This document shows positions 1 through 8,678 of a DNA stretch of 64,000 nucleotides, piece by piece. The notes beneath the pieces were generated by a model, which saw only the letters and a program-made list of their open reading frames with translations, had not been told where the DNA came from and did no database searches. The DNA comes from Mycobacterium paraense (GTDB lineage: Bacteria > Actinomycetota > Actinomycetes > Mycobacteriales > Mycobacteriaceae), in assembly GCF_002101815.1 (NCBI RefSeq), contig NZ_LQPM01000006.1, positions 124,001-188,000 on the forward strand. The letters run 5' to 3'. Made by a program: the position numbers and the translations under genes. Within the stretch, counting starts at the first letter, position 1. Every line of letters begins with the position of its first letter.

Positions 1-3000
1 GTGCAGCTGTGGCTGACCGACGAGGGCGACATCGACGCCGACTGGGCGCGGCTCTCCGAGCGGTTCGAGGGCACCGGGCACGTCGTCGCCACCCAGGCCA
101 CCTGGTGGCAGGGCAAGTCGCTGGCCGCCGGCCGTCAGATCCACGCGTCGCTGTACGGACGGATCGCCGCCGGCGCCGAGAACCCCAACCCGGGGCCCTA
201 CAGCGGCGAGACCGCCGTGGTGACAGGCGCTTCGAAGGGCTCGATCGCCTCGTCGGTCGTCGCGCGGTTGCTCGACGGCGGTGCCACCGTCATCGCCACC
301 ACGTCGAAGCTCGACGACGAGCGGCTGGCGTTCTATCGCGGGCTGTACCGCGACCACGCCCGCTACGGCGCCGCGCTGTGGGTGGTGGCGGCCAACATGG
401 CGTCCTACTCCGACATCGACGCCCTGGTCGAATGGGTCGGCACCGAGCAATCCGAAAGCCTTGGGCCGCAGTCGATTCACATCAAGGACGCGCAGACGCC
501 GACGCTGCTGTTCCCGTTCGCCGCGCCGCGCGTGGTCGGGGACCTGTCGGAGGCGGGCTCGCGCTCCGAGATGGAGATGAAGGTGCTGCTGTGGGCCGTG
601 CAGCGGTTGATCGGCGGCCTGTCGAAGATCGGTGCCGAGCGCGACATCGCGTCGCGGCTGCACGTAGTGCTGCCCGGCTCGCCGAACCGCGGGATGTTCG
701 GCGGCGACGGCGCCTACGGTGAGGCCAAGTCGGCGCTGGACGCGCTGGTGAGCCGCTGGCACGCCGAGTCGTCATGGGCGTCCCGGGTGAGCCTGGCCCA
801 CGCGCTGATCGGCTGGACGCGGGGCACCGGGCTGATGGGCCACAACGACGCCATCGTCGATGCCGTCGAGGAGGCGGGTGTCACCACCTACTCCACCGAC
901 GAGATGGCCGCCATGCTGCTGGCCCTGTGCGACGTGGAATCCAAGGTGGCCGCGGCGAGCAAGCCGATCGAGGCCGACCTGACCGGCGGCCTGGGCGACG
1001 CCCAGCTGGACATGGCCGAGCTGGCCGCCAAGGCGCGGGAGGAAATGTCGGCCGAGGCGGCCGCCGATGCTGACGGCCCGGCCGAGGGCACCATCGCCGC
1101 GCTGCCGTCGCCGCCCCGCGGATTCAAGCCGGCGCCACCCCCGGAGTGGGACGACCTCGACGTCGACCCGGCCGACCTGGTGGTGATCGTCGGCGGCGCC
1201 GAACTCGGCCCGTACGGTTCGTCGCGCACCCGCTTCGAGATGGAGGTCGACAACGAGCTGTCGGCCGCCGGTGTGCTCGAGCTGGCGTGGACCACCGGGT
1301 TGATCCGCTGGGAGGACGACCCCCAACCCGGTTGGTACGACACCGAATCCGGCGATCTGGTCGACGAGTCGGAGCTGATCGAGCGCTACCACGACACGGT
1401 GGTGGAGCGCTGCGGCATCCGCGAGTTCGTCGACGACGGCGCGATCGACCCCGATCACGCGTCCCCGCTGCTGGTGTCGGTGTTCCTCGAGAAGGACTTC
1501 GCGTTCGTGGTGTCGTCGGAGACCGACGCGCGCGCCTTCGCCGAGTTCGACCCGGAGCACACGATCATCCGGCCGGTGCCCGACTCGAGTGACTGGCAGG
1601 TCATCCGCAAGGCCGGCACCGAGATTCGGGTGCCGCGCAAGACGAAGCTGTCGCGGGTCGTCGGCGGCCAGGTGCCGACCGGGTTCGACCCGACGGTGTG
1701 GGGCATCAGCCCGGACATGGCGAGTTCCATTGACCGGCTTGCCGTGTGGAACATCGTGGCGACGGTCGACGCGTTCCTGTCCGCCGGCTTCAGCCCGGCC
1801 GAGGTGATGCGCTACGTCCACCCGAGCATGGTGGCCAACACGATGGGCACCGGCATGGGCGGCGGCACGTCGATGCAGACGATGTACCACGGGAACCTGT
1901 TGGGCCGGAACAAGCCGAACGACATCTTCCAGGAAGTGCTGCCTAATATCGTTGCGGCCCACGTGGTTCAGTCCTACATCGGCAGCTACGGCGCGATGAT
2001 TCACCCCGTCGCCGCGTGCGCCACCGCCGCGGTGTCGGTGGAGGAGGGCGTCGACAAGATCCGGCTCGGCAAGGCCGAGATGGTGGTCGCCGGCGGGATC
2101 GACGACCTCACGCTGGAGGGCATCATCGGCTTCGGTGACATGGCGGCCACCGCCGACACCGGCATGATGCGCGGCCGGGGCATCCACGACTCCAAGTTCT
2201 CGCGGCCCAACGACCGGCGCCGGCTCGGCTTCGTCGAGGCCCAGGGTGGCGGCACCATCCTGCTGGCGCGCGGCGACCTGGCGCTCAAGATGGGGTTGCC
2301 GGTGCTGGCGGTGGTGGCCTTCGCGCAGTCGTTCGGCGACGGCGTGCACACCTCCATCCCGGCGCCGGGCCTGGGCGCGCTGGGCGCGGGCCGTGGTGGC
2401 AAGGACTCGCCGCTGGCGCGGGCGCTGGCCAAGCTCGGCGTGGGCGCCGACGACGTGGCGGTGATCTCCAAACACGACACGTCGACGCTGGCCAACGATC
2501 CCAACGAGACCGAGCTGCACGAGCGGCTGGCGGACTCGCTGGGCCGCTCCGAGGGCGCGCCGCTGTTCGTGGTGTCGCAGAAGAGCCTCACCGGCCACGC
2601 CAAGGGCGGCGCGGCAGTGTTCCAGATGATGGGCCTGTGCCAGATGCTGCGCGACGGGGTGATTCCGCCCAACCGCAGCCTGGACTGCGTCGACGACGAG
2701 CTGGCCGGGTCGGCCCACTTCGTCTGGGTCCGCGAGACGCTGCGGCTCGGCGAGAAGTTCCCGCTGAAGGCGGGGATGCTCACGAGCCTCGGGTTCGGGC
2801 ACGTGTCGGGCTTGGTGGCGCTGGTGCACCCGCAGGCGTTCATCGCCGCGCTGGACGCCGATCAGCGCGTCGACTACCAGCGGCGCGCGGATGCCCGCCT
2901 CCTGGCCGGTCAGCGCAGGCTGGTTTCGGCCATCGCCGGTGGACCGCCGATGTACCAGCGGCCGCCGGACCGTCGATTCGACCACGATGCGCCGGAGAAG

Positions 3001-3069
3001 CGCCAGGAGGCGGCGATGCTGCTGAATCCGGCCGCCCGGCTCGGTGAAGACGAGGCTTTTGTCGGATGA
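1..3069 (+). CDS. fas: Type I fatty acid synthase, C-terminal third (partial)
   Basis: This is the 3' end of the giant FAS-I gene; the frame is open at the first base, so the 1022 residues seen are only the C-terminus of a protein of about 3000 residues. The first part is the ketoreductase: a TGASKGS nucleotide-binding motif near residue 75 and a YGEAK motif with Tyr239 and Lys243 as likely catalytic pair. The second part is the ketosynthase, with the nucleophile Cys673 in AACATAA, His825 in SKHD, Lys861 and His866 in KSLTGH. FAS-I makes the C16 to C26 acyl-CoAs that feed phospholipids and the mycolic acid alpha chain in the cytosol. acpS follows 85 bases later in the same direction, as expected, because FAS-I needs phosphopantetheinylation. 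No frameshift or missing motif is seen. Identification is very secure. Confidence 0.97.
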   Translation: MQLWLTDEGDIDADWARLSERFEGTGHVVATQATWWQGKSLAAGRQIHASLYGRIAAGAENPNPGPYSGETAVVTGASKGSIASSVVARLLDGGATVIATTSKLDDERLAFYRGLYRDHARYGAALWVVAANMASYSDIDALVEWVGTEQSESLGPQSIHIKDAQTPTLLFPFAAPRVVGDLSEAGSRSEMEMKVLLWAVQRLIGGLSKIGAERDIASRLHVVLPGSPNRGMFGGDGAYGEAKSALDALVSRWHAESSWASRVSLAHALIGWTRGTGLMGHNDAIVDAVEEAGVTTYSTDEMAAMLLALCDVESKVAAASKPIEADLTGGLGDAQLDMAELAAKAREEMSAEAAADADGPAEGTIAALPSPPRGFKPAPPPEWDDLDVDPADLVVIVGGAELGPYGSSRTRFEMEVDNELSAAGVLELAWTTGLIRWEDDPQPGWYDTESGDLVDESELIERYHDTVVERCGIREFVDDGAIDPDHASPLLVSVFLEKDFAFVVSSETDARAFAEFDPEHTIIRPVPDSSDWQVIRKAGTEIRVPRKTKLSRVVGGQVPTGFDPTVWGISPDMASSIDRLAVWNIVATVDAFLSAGFSPAEVMRYVHPSMVANTMGTGMGGGTSMQTMYHGNLLGRNKPNDIFQEVLPNIVAAHVVQSYIGSYGAMIHPVAACATAAVSVEEGVDKIRLGKAEMVVAGGIDDLTLEGIIGFGDMAATADTGMMRGRGIHDSKFSRPNDRRRLGFVEAQGGGTILLARGDLALKMGLPVLAVVAFAQSFGDGVHTSIPAPGLGALGAGRGGKDSPLARALAKLGVGADDVAVISKHDTSTLANDPNETELHERLADSLGRSEGAPLFVVSQKSLTGHAKGGAAVFQMMGLCQMLRDGVIPPNRSLDCVDDELAGSAHFVWVRETLRLGEKFPLKAGMLTSLGFGHVSGLVALVHPQAFIAALDADQRVDYQRRADARLLAGQRRLVSAIAGGPPMYQRPPDRRFDHDAPEKRQEAAMLLNPAARLGEDEAFVG

Positions 3070-3154
3070 CTTGGCCTTATTGCCCGGCTTCTCCTCGGTC
3101 CGCCGCGCGGACCGCATCGTCGCCGGGCGCGGTCATCCGATAACCTGGCCAGCC

Positions 3155-3547
3155 ATGGGCATTGTCGGAGTGGGGATCGATCTCGTCTCCATTCCCGATT
3201 TCGCCGAGCAGGTCGACCAGCCGGGAACCGTCTTCGCCGAGACGTTCACGCCGGGTGAGCGCCGCGACGCCTCCGACAAGAGCTCGTCGGCCGCGCGTCA
3301 CCTGGCCGCCCGGTGGGCGGCCAAGGAGGCGGTGATCAAGGCGTGGTCGGGTTCCCGGTTTGCGCAACGGCCCATGCTGCCGGAGGACATCCACCGCGAC
3401 ATCGAGGTGGTCACCGACATGTGGGGCCGGCCACGAGTCCGGCTGACCGGCGACATCGCCAAGCACCTGGCCGACGTGACCATCCATGTGTCGCTGACGC
3501 ACGAGGGGGATACCGCGGCAGCGGTGGCCATCTTGGAGACGCCCTGA
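3155..3547 (+). CDS. acpS: Holo-[acyl-carrier-protein] synthase
   Basis: The enzyme transfers 4'-phosphopantetheine from CoA to the carrier domain serine of FAS-I and other ACPs. The protein is 130 residues, the usual AcpS length. It opens with the family signature VGIDLVSI, where Asp9 is the expected Mg2+ ligand, and has AAKEAVIKAW with Glu58 as second ligand. The ATG at 3155 is preferred because upstream codons in this frame give a non-homologous extension. The close downstream position after fas is the standard mycobacterial arrangement and suggests cotranscription. It is cytosolic and expected to be essential. Confidence 0.96.
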   Translation: MGIVGVGIDLVSIPDFAEQVDQPGTVFAETFTPGERRDASDKSSSAARHLAARWAAKEAVIKAWSGSRFAQRPMLPEDIHRDIEVVTDMWGRPRVRLTGDIAKHLADVTIHVSLTHEGDTAAAVAILETP

Positions 3548-3623
3548 CCGCGAGCAGACAGAGAATCGCATCAATGCGCGAGATTCCATGCGATTCTGCG
3601 TCTGCTTGGCAAAAGGAGAGGTC

Positions 3624-4964
3624 ATGAGCGATCTTGTCGCGCGCGTGCGCGACGTGTTGCCGTCGGTGCGCCGCGATCTCGAGGACCTGGTGCGCATCGA
3701 ATCCGTATGGGCCGACCCCGCCCGGCGCGACGAGGTGCACCGCAGCGCGCGGGCGGTGGCGGACCTGTTGTCGCAGGCGGGTTTTGGCGATGTGCGCATC
3801 GTCAGCGAGGGCGGCGCACCGGCGGTCATCGCGCGGCATCCGGCGCCGCCCGGCGCGCCGACGGTGCTGCTATATGCGCATCACGACGTGCAGCCCGAGG
3901 GCGACCGCGCCCAGTGGGTGTCGCCGCCCTTCGAGCCCACCGAACGCGACGGGCGGCTCTACGGCCGCGGCAGCGCCGACGACAAGGCCGGCATCGCAAC
4001 GCATTTGGCGGCCTTCCGGGCGCACGGCGGCCAGCCGCCGGTGGGTGTCACGGTCTTCGTGGAGGGCGAGGAGGAATCCGGCTCGCCGTCTCTCGGCCGG
4101 TTGCTCGCCGCGCACCGCGACGCGCTGGCCGCCGACGTGATCGTCATCGCCGACTCCGACAACTGGAGCACCGACGTTCCCGCGCTGACGGTTTCGCTGC
4201 GCGGCCTGGCCGACTGCGTCGTCGAGGTCGCCACGCTGGATCACGGGCTGCACTCGGGCCTGTGGGGCGGCGTGATCCCCGACGCGCTGACCGTGCTGGT
4301 CCGGTTGCTGGCCAGCCTGCACGACGACGACGGCAATGTGGCGGTCGAGGGCCTGCACGAAACCGACTCCGCCGCACTGAATTACCCCGATTACCCGGCC
4401 GAGCGGGTGCGGGCCGACTCCGGGCTGCTGGACGGGGTGTCCGAGATCGGCTCGGGATCGGTGCCGCAGCGGTTGTGGGCCAAACCGGCGATCACCGTGA
4501 TCGGCATCGATACGACGCCAGTCGCGGCCGCGTCGAACACGCTGATCCCGCGGGCGCGGGCCAAGGTCAGCATGCGCGTCGCCCCCGGCGGCGACGCGGC
4601 GGCCCACCTCGACGCGCTGACCGCCCACCTGCAGCGGCACGCACCCTGGGGCGCGCGAGTCACCGTCACGCCGGGCGAGATCGGCCAGCCGTACGCCATC
4701 GAGCCCACCGGCGACGTCTACGACGCGGCGCGGGCGGCGTTCCGGCAGGCGTGGGGCGTCGAGCCGATCGACATGGGCATGGGCGGCTCGATCCCGTTCA
4801 TCGCCGAGTTCGCGGCCGCCTTCCCGCAGGCGAAGATCCTCGTCACCGGCGTCGAAGACCCGGCGACCCAGGCGCACAGCATCAACGAGAGCCTGCACCT
4901 GGGTGTGCTGGAACGCGCGGCGATCGCCGAGACGCTGCTGCTCGCCGGATTGGTTGGCGGTTAG
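3624..4964 (+). CDS. M20 family metallopeptidase (dipeptidase-like)
   Basis: This is a 446-residue zinc aminoacylase/dipeptidase of the M20 family, like M. tuberculosis Rv2522c. Metal and catalytic motifs are in order: AHHDVQ (His86, Asp88), GRGSADDKAG (Asp120), and EGEEESGS (Glu149 as general base, Glu150 as metal ligand). The dimerisation (lid) domain occupies roughly residues 190-320, and the C-terminal metal His lies in the HSINE segment. The ATG at 3624 is chosen because AAGGAG lies just upstream at 3613-3618; another ATG at 3588 would add 12 residues. It probably cleaves short peptides or N-acyl amino acids in the cytosol, but the substrate cannot be read from sequence. It ends directly against a convergent gene. 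Confidence 0.9.
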   Translation: MSDLVARVRDVLPSVRRDLEDLVRIESVWADPARRDEVHRSARAVADLLSQAGFGDVRIVSEGGAPAVIARHPAPPGAPTVLLYAHHDVQPEGDRAQWVSPPFEPTERDGRLYGRGSADDKAGIATHLAAFRAHGGQPPVGVTVFVEGEEESGSPSLGRLLAAHRDALAADVIVIADSDNWSTDVPALTVSLRGLADCVVEVATLDHGLHSGLWGGVIPDALTVLVRLLASLHDDDGNVAVEGLHETDSAALNYPDYPAERVRADSGLLDGVSEIGSGSVPQRLWAKPAITVIGIDTTPVAAASNTLIPRARAKVSMRVAPGGDAAAHLDALTAHLQRHAPWGARVTVTPGEIGQPYAIEPTGDVYDAARAAFRQAWGVEPIDMGMGGSIPFIAEFAAAFPQAKILVTGVEDPATQAHSINESLHLGVLERAAIAETLLLAGLVGG

Positions 4965-5750
4965 TCAGCTACCGCTGTCGACTTCGTCAAAAACGTTGAC
5001 CGCGTGAGCAAATGGTTGCGACGTGACGCCCAGCGGACCAAATGGGTGATCGAGTACGAAGACGAGATACAGCAGTAACCCAAGCAACACAGCGACCGCG
5101 CTCGTCAGGACCATGTGGCCACGGTTGCTCGTTAGGCGCAGGAAGCCGGTGAGCGCGATCAGTACTAACCCGCCGAAGATCAACGAAGACCACAAAAGCG
5201 GCGGTATTCGTGGCTTGGCATCCAGAATCCGCGTGCTGCGTTCGGATGCCAAGACGGTCAACCGGCCCAGAAAATCCAGGTTGATCGCGCTCGACGCGGC
5301 ATCGGATCGCTGACTGCCAACCGTGCGATACATTGCCGTGATCGCGGCTCGCGCCCTGTTGCCTATGCGGCCGAAATCTTGCTTGCCCCATTCCGGGCCC
5401 TGCAGTCCTTCCGCGTATTGGCGCAGCTGTTGGCGTATCTGTGATTGCTCTGGCTGAGGCATGGCGACGGTCTGGCGGTACATCGTCGTCAGCGTGGATG
5501 CCTCACTGGAAACATTGACCTCGGCCGACAGGAACTCCTGCCACCCGACCACGACCGTGAAGCCAAGGAGAGCGCCATAGACCAGGCCTACAACGGTCAC
5601 ATAGGGCGAGAGTGCCGAATTGTGCCCGGGCCCGGTCTCATCGGAGAGGACCCGGCTCCCCAGCTGCACGCTTCCCACCGCTGTCAGAACTGCCACGGTG
5701 ATCACGCCGACCAACAAAAGCCAAGCGCCGATTGCCCCGAAATCACCCAT
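4965..5750 (-). CDS. DUF4239 (bestrophin-like) membrane protein
   Basis: The product is a membrane protein of about 261 residues. Two N-terminal transmembrane segments (after GAIGAWLLLV and around VVGLVYGALLGFTVVVGW) are followed by a soluble helical stretch that begins with a conserved-looking EASTLTTMYRQ, then two C-terminal transmembrane segments. This pattern matches the DUF4239 family, which is distantly related to bestrophin-type channels; function is unknown. I prefer the start at 5750 (MGDFGAIG), which begins just before the first membrane helix; a start at 5795 would add 15 residues. Neither has a strong Shine-Dalgarno. Codon choice looks less GC-biased than in its neighbours. The stop abuts that of the convergent M20 peptidase gene. 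Confidence 0.72.
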   Translation of the reverse strand: MGDFGAIGAWLLLVGVITVAVLTAVGSVQLGSRVLSDETGPGHNSALSPYVTVVGLVYGALLGFTVVVGWQEFLSAEVNVSSEASTLTTMYRQTVAMPQPEQSQIRQQLRQYAEGLQGPEWGKQDFGRIGNRARAAITAMYRTVGSQRSDAASSAINLDFLGRLTVLASERSTRILDAKPRIPPLLWSSLIFGGLVLIALTGFLRLTSNRGHMVLTSAVAVLLGLLLYLVFVLDHPFGPLGVTSQPFAHAVNVFDEVDSGS

Positions 5751-5852
5751 TGACTGATCAGCATGCCAACATACGCGGCCTGTGCGGCCGAACACGATCG
5801 ACGTGTCGCCGATAACTTGGTGAGTTTCGGGGCCGCCGCCGGGCGGCCTGGG

Positions 5853-6326
5853 TCAGACGGACAGGTCGCGCCGAAGTTTGGCGACGTGGCCGGTGGCCTT
5901 GACGTTGTACTGCGCGACCGCGATCTTGCCCTTCTCGTCGACCAGGAACGTCGAGCGGATCACGCCGGTGACGGTCTTGCCATACATCTGCTTCTCGCCG
6001 TAGGCGCCCCAGGCCGTCAGCACCTTGCGGTCGGGATCGGACAGCAGCGGGAACGTCAGCTTCTCGGCGTCGCGGAACTTGGCCAGCTTTTCCGGCTTGT
6101 CGGGGGAGATGCCGACCACGTCCACGCCGGCGTCGTTGAGGTCGCGCAGGTTGTCGCGAAAGTCGCAGGCCTGCTTGGTGCATCCGGGTGTGGAGGCGGC
6201 CGGGTAGAAGTACACGATGACGCGGCGCCCCTTGTAGTCGGCCAGCGACACCTTGTTGCCGTCGGCGTCGGGCAGGGTGAAGGAGGGTGCCTTGTCGCCC
6301 GGGGCGAGCCGCGTGGTCTCGGTCAA
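5853..6326 (-). CDS. bcp: Thioredoxin-dependent peroxiredoxin, Bcp/PrxQ type
   Basis: This 157-residue peroxiredoxin reduces hydrogen peroxide and organic hydroperoxides, using thioredoxin as electron donor. It is near-identical in layout to M. tuberculosis Bcp (Rv2521). The peroxidatic Cys49 sits in STPGCTKQACDF and the resolving Cys54 is five residues later, the CX4C spacing of the PrxQ class. The start is a TTG at 6326, preceded on the reverse strand by AAAGGA at good spacing, and gives exactly the family length. The DUF3618 gene on the opposite strand starts about 95 bases away, so the two promoters probably share this intergenic space. It is cytosolic. Confidence 0.95.
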   Translation of the reverse strand: MTETTRLAPGDKAPSFTLPDADGNKVSLADYKGRRVIVYFYPAASTPGCTKQACDFRDNLRDLNDAGVDVVGISPDKPEKLAKFRDAEKLTFPLLSDPDRKVLTAWGAYGEKQMYGKTVTGVIRSTFLVDEKGKIAVAQYNVKATGHVAKLRRDLSV

Positions 6327-6420
6327 CGTGCGTCCTTTCTGTTCACCGCCGCGTTGGGGTTATCGCCGGCTGATCTAGGGTAGTGCCTCAGGTGCATAGG
6401 CGGACTTGGAGGACAGACAC

Positions 6421-6648
6421 GTGGCGGACCGGGACCCCGAGGCCATCAAGCGGGACATCGATGTCGCCCGCGACCAGCTGGCGGCCACCGTCGATTCGCT
6501 TGCCGAGCGCGCCAACCCGCGCCGCCTCGCCGACGACCTGAGGGCGCGGGCGGTCGAATTCGTGAAGAAGCCCGTGGTGATCGCGTCGCTGGTCGGGATC
6601 TCGTCGGTGGTGGTGATCGTGGTGGTGCGCCGGGTCAGGGACCGCTGA
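6421..6648 (+). CDS. Small DUF3618 membrane protein
   Basis: The product is a 75-residue protein like Rv2520c. An amphipathic N-terminal part with the DUF3618 pattern (IKRDIDVARDQLAATVDSLAER) is followed by one hydrophobic helix (about residues 47-67) and a basic tail, RRVRDR. The GTG at 6421 is chosen because GGAGG at 6408-6412 lies eight bases upstream; a TTG at 6406 is the alternative. It is likely a single-pass inner-membrane protein with most of the chain on one side. Function is unknown. The last 14 bases overlap the 3' end of the convergent DUF3556 gene. Confidence 0.85.
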   Translation: MADRDPEAIKRDIDVARDQLAATVDSLAERANPRRLADDLRARAVEFVKKPVVIASLVGISSVVVIVVVRRVRDR

Positions 6649-8392
6649 CCTTCCGGACCCTGTCGGCCGCGCCGCTTCCAACGTGCACGGGCAGGTCGTC
6701 GGCCCAGGGCTGGGTGGTGACCATGTCGTCGACGTCGATGTAGCCGCGCTCGAACTCGCCGGTCGCCGCGTCGACGAGCCGGTACTCCTGCCGCTGTCGG
6801 TGGATGGGCTGCGCGTCGAGGATCACCACCCGCACGTCGCCCGCGGCGAACCCGCACCGCTTTTGTAGCGCCTCGATGAGGCACTCGTTGTGCATGTGCC
6901 CGTCGCCGAAATTCCACCCCAGCACCATCGAGCAGAGGACTTCGCCCTCGCAGATGTTGTAGTCGTCCTCGTCGTAGCCCGCCAGCGCCCGATGCACGAG
7001 GGTGAACAGCGCGCGCCCGTGGGTGTTCATCCCCCGGAACGCCATTGCGAGGTGCAGCGGCACCAGGGTTTCCTCTTTGGACCCGTAGAGGCGCTCGAGT
7101 TGCAGGTGTTGCATCGGCCCGAGCGCGCGGGATCCGGTGCGGAACTTGTCGTCGACCGAAGGCTTGACGCACCACAGCGTGGTGTCCCAGTTGCCGGCGT
7201 AGTAGCGCATGCCCGGCAGGAAGGAAACCTTGCGCGGGTGCAGGTTTCCGACGACGACGGTGCCGGCGAGCACCACGAACAGGATGGCCACCGGCAGGGG
7301 GTTGGTGACGCTGGACAGCCCGAGCTGCGAGTGGGCGACGAACAGCGACAGCACCCCGAAGATCATGAACACGTTCCACTCCAGCGGCACACCCATCGGG
7401 AAGGCCAGCAGGATGTTCAGGTGGAACACGATCATCACGAACGCGGCGATGGCGGTCGGCCAGCCGCCGTGGCAGAACAACAGCACCAGCGGCACCAGGC
7501 CCTCCACCGCCGTCGAGAAGTGGGCGATGACACCCGACAATGCGCTGGGCCGCAAGTCATTCGGATAGTGCTTGAACAGCGACCGCTTGAGAATTCCGCT
7601 GGGGATGAACGGGTTGTTCGCCAGCATCGTGGAGATGACGAACGGAAAGTGCCGGGTGAGTTTGGAGGTTGCGGCGCCCAGCCAGATCACCATGAAGACG
7701 ACCTTGGCGCCGACGACGACGTCCGCCCCGGCGAACAGGAACACCAGCGCCAGCGGCCCGTACACCTCGCCGCGGGCGGCCAGGAAGATCACCTTGTCGC
7801 GCAGGCTGATCGCGGCCAGGACCGCCAGTATGGCGACGGTCTGCCATCGCGGCAGCACGCCAATCGTGGTGTCCAGCGCGGGAATTGGGCCGGTGCCGTC
7901 CGAAACGAGCGCGATCACCAGCAACGCCAGCAGGACGCCGTAGAGCAGCGCGTCGAACGGGGTCCGGTCGTTGCCCTTGGTCAGCGGGACCCGGTCGGGC
8001 CATGGCGGCAACCGGATAGTGCCGGGCCGCAGCCAATAGAGGATTGATCCCATCGGCGGGAAGTAGCGTCCGGCCAGCGGCCCGAAACAGCAACCGAGGC
8101 CGACGACCTCGAACAGCATGGTGAACAGGACGGCCTTCTGGAACACGATCGGCTCCGACCACCACGAGCCCACCTCGGTGAAGCCGCCAATGCCCTGCGT
8201 CGACCACGCGAACAGCCAGCCGCCGAGCACGTACAGCGCGATCTTGACGCCGTACATCAGATGCATCACCAGCGGGGTGCCGAACCCGTTCTCGGCGATG
8301 TGGCGAGCCATCGGCACGATCCGCTCCGCGCGCGCGGCACCGCTCCACTCGGCCATGTCGACGACGGGCAGGTTGGGACGGATGAACCCCAT
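6635..8392 (-). CDS. DUF3556 polytopic membrane protein
   Basis: The product is a 585-residue integral membrane protein. It begins MGFIRPNLP, then has about ten hydrophobic segments (for example around residues 45-65, 85-105, 155-175 and 215-235), and ends in a soluble C-terminal domain of about 190 residues. The N-terminal patterns (GFGTPLVMHLMYGVKIALYV and YWLRPGTIRLPPWP) are those I associate with the actinobacterial DUF3556 family. No catalytic motif is recognised. It is a single gene reading toward the DUF3618 gene, overlapping it by 14 bases at the 3' ends. The tRNA-Lys gene is just upstream on the same strand. It does not belong to the M. tuberculosis bcp neighbourhood as I remember it, so it may be part of an inserted block. 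Confidence 0.75.
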   Translation of the reverse strand: MGFIRPNLPVVDMAEWSGAARAERIVPMARHIAENGFGTPLVMHLMYGVKIALYVLGGWLFAWSTQGIGGFTEVGSWWSEPIVFQKAVLFTMLFEVVGLGCCFGPLAGRYFPPMGSILYWLRPGTIRLPPWPDRVPLTKGNDRTPFDALLYGVLLALLVIALVSDGTGPIPALDTTIGVLPRWQTVAILAVLAAISLRDKVIFLAARGEVYGPLALVFLFAGADVVVGAKVVFMVIWLGAATSKLTRHFPFVISTMLANNPFIPSGILKRSLFKHYPNDLRPSALSGVIAHFSTAVEGLVPLVLLFCHGGWPTAIAAFVMIVFHLNILLAFPMGVPLEWNVFMIFGVLSLFVAHSQLGLSSVTNPLPVAILFVVLAGTVVVGNLHPRKVSFLPGMRYYAGNWDTTLWCVKPSVDDKFRTGSRALGPMQHLQLERLYGSKEETLVPLHLAMAFRGMNTHGRALFTLVHRALAGYDEDDYNICEGEVLCSMVLGWNFGDGHMHNECLIEALQKRCGFAAGDVRVVILDAQPIHRQRQEYRLVDAATGEFERGYIDVDDMVTTQPWADDLPVHVGSGAADRVRKVSGP

Positions 8393-8456
8393 GTGCAGCT
8401 CCTTCGACGCAGAAGAAACTACCTGCAGGGGCCGCTGGTGCGGGGGAATATGTGAT

Positions 8457-8532
<76 letters not shown>

Positions 8533-8678
8533 CGTGTACGGCCGAGACCGCGTACGCGACAATAACAGGCGTCCTGCCGCGAAGCGAAATCCCGATGTCC
8601 ACCAGGATACAGGTCGCCGCGCCGGCCCGCGCGCCGTTGCCCGGCAGCCCCCGGAAAGGTCTTGTCGCGCAAGGGCTA

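Noticed and set aside
772-3117. Long open frame of 781 codons on the reverse strand of fas
   Set aside because: It lies wholly antisense to a clear FAS-I coding sequence; its composition (Arg/His/Gly-rich) is typical of mirror frames in high-GC DNA, with no domain.
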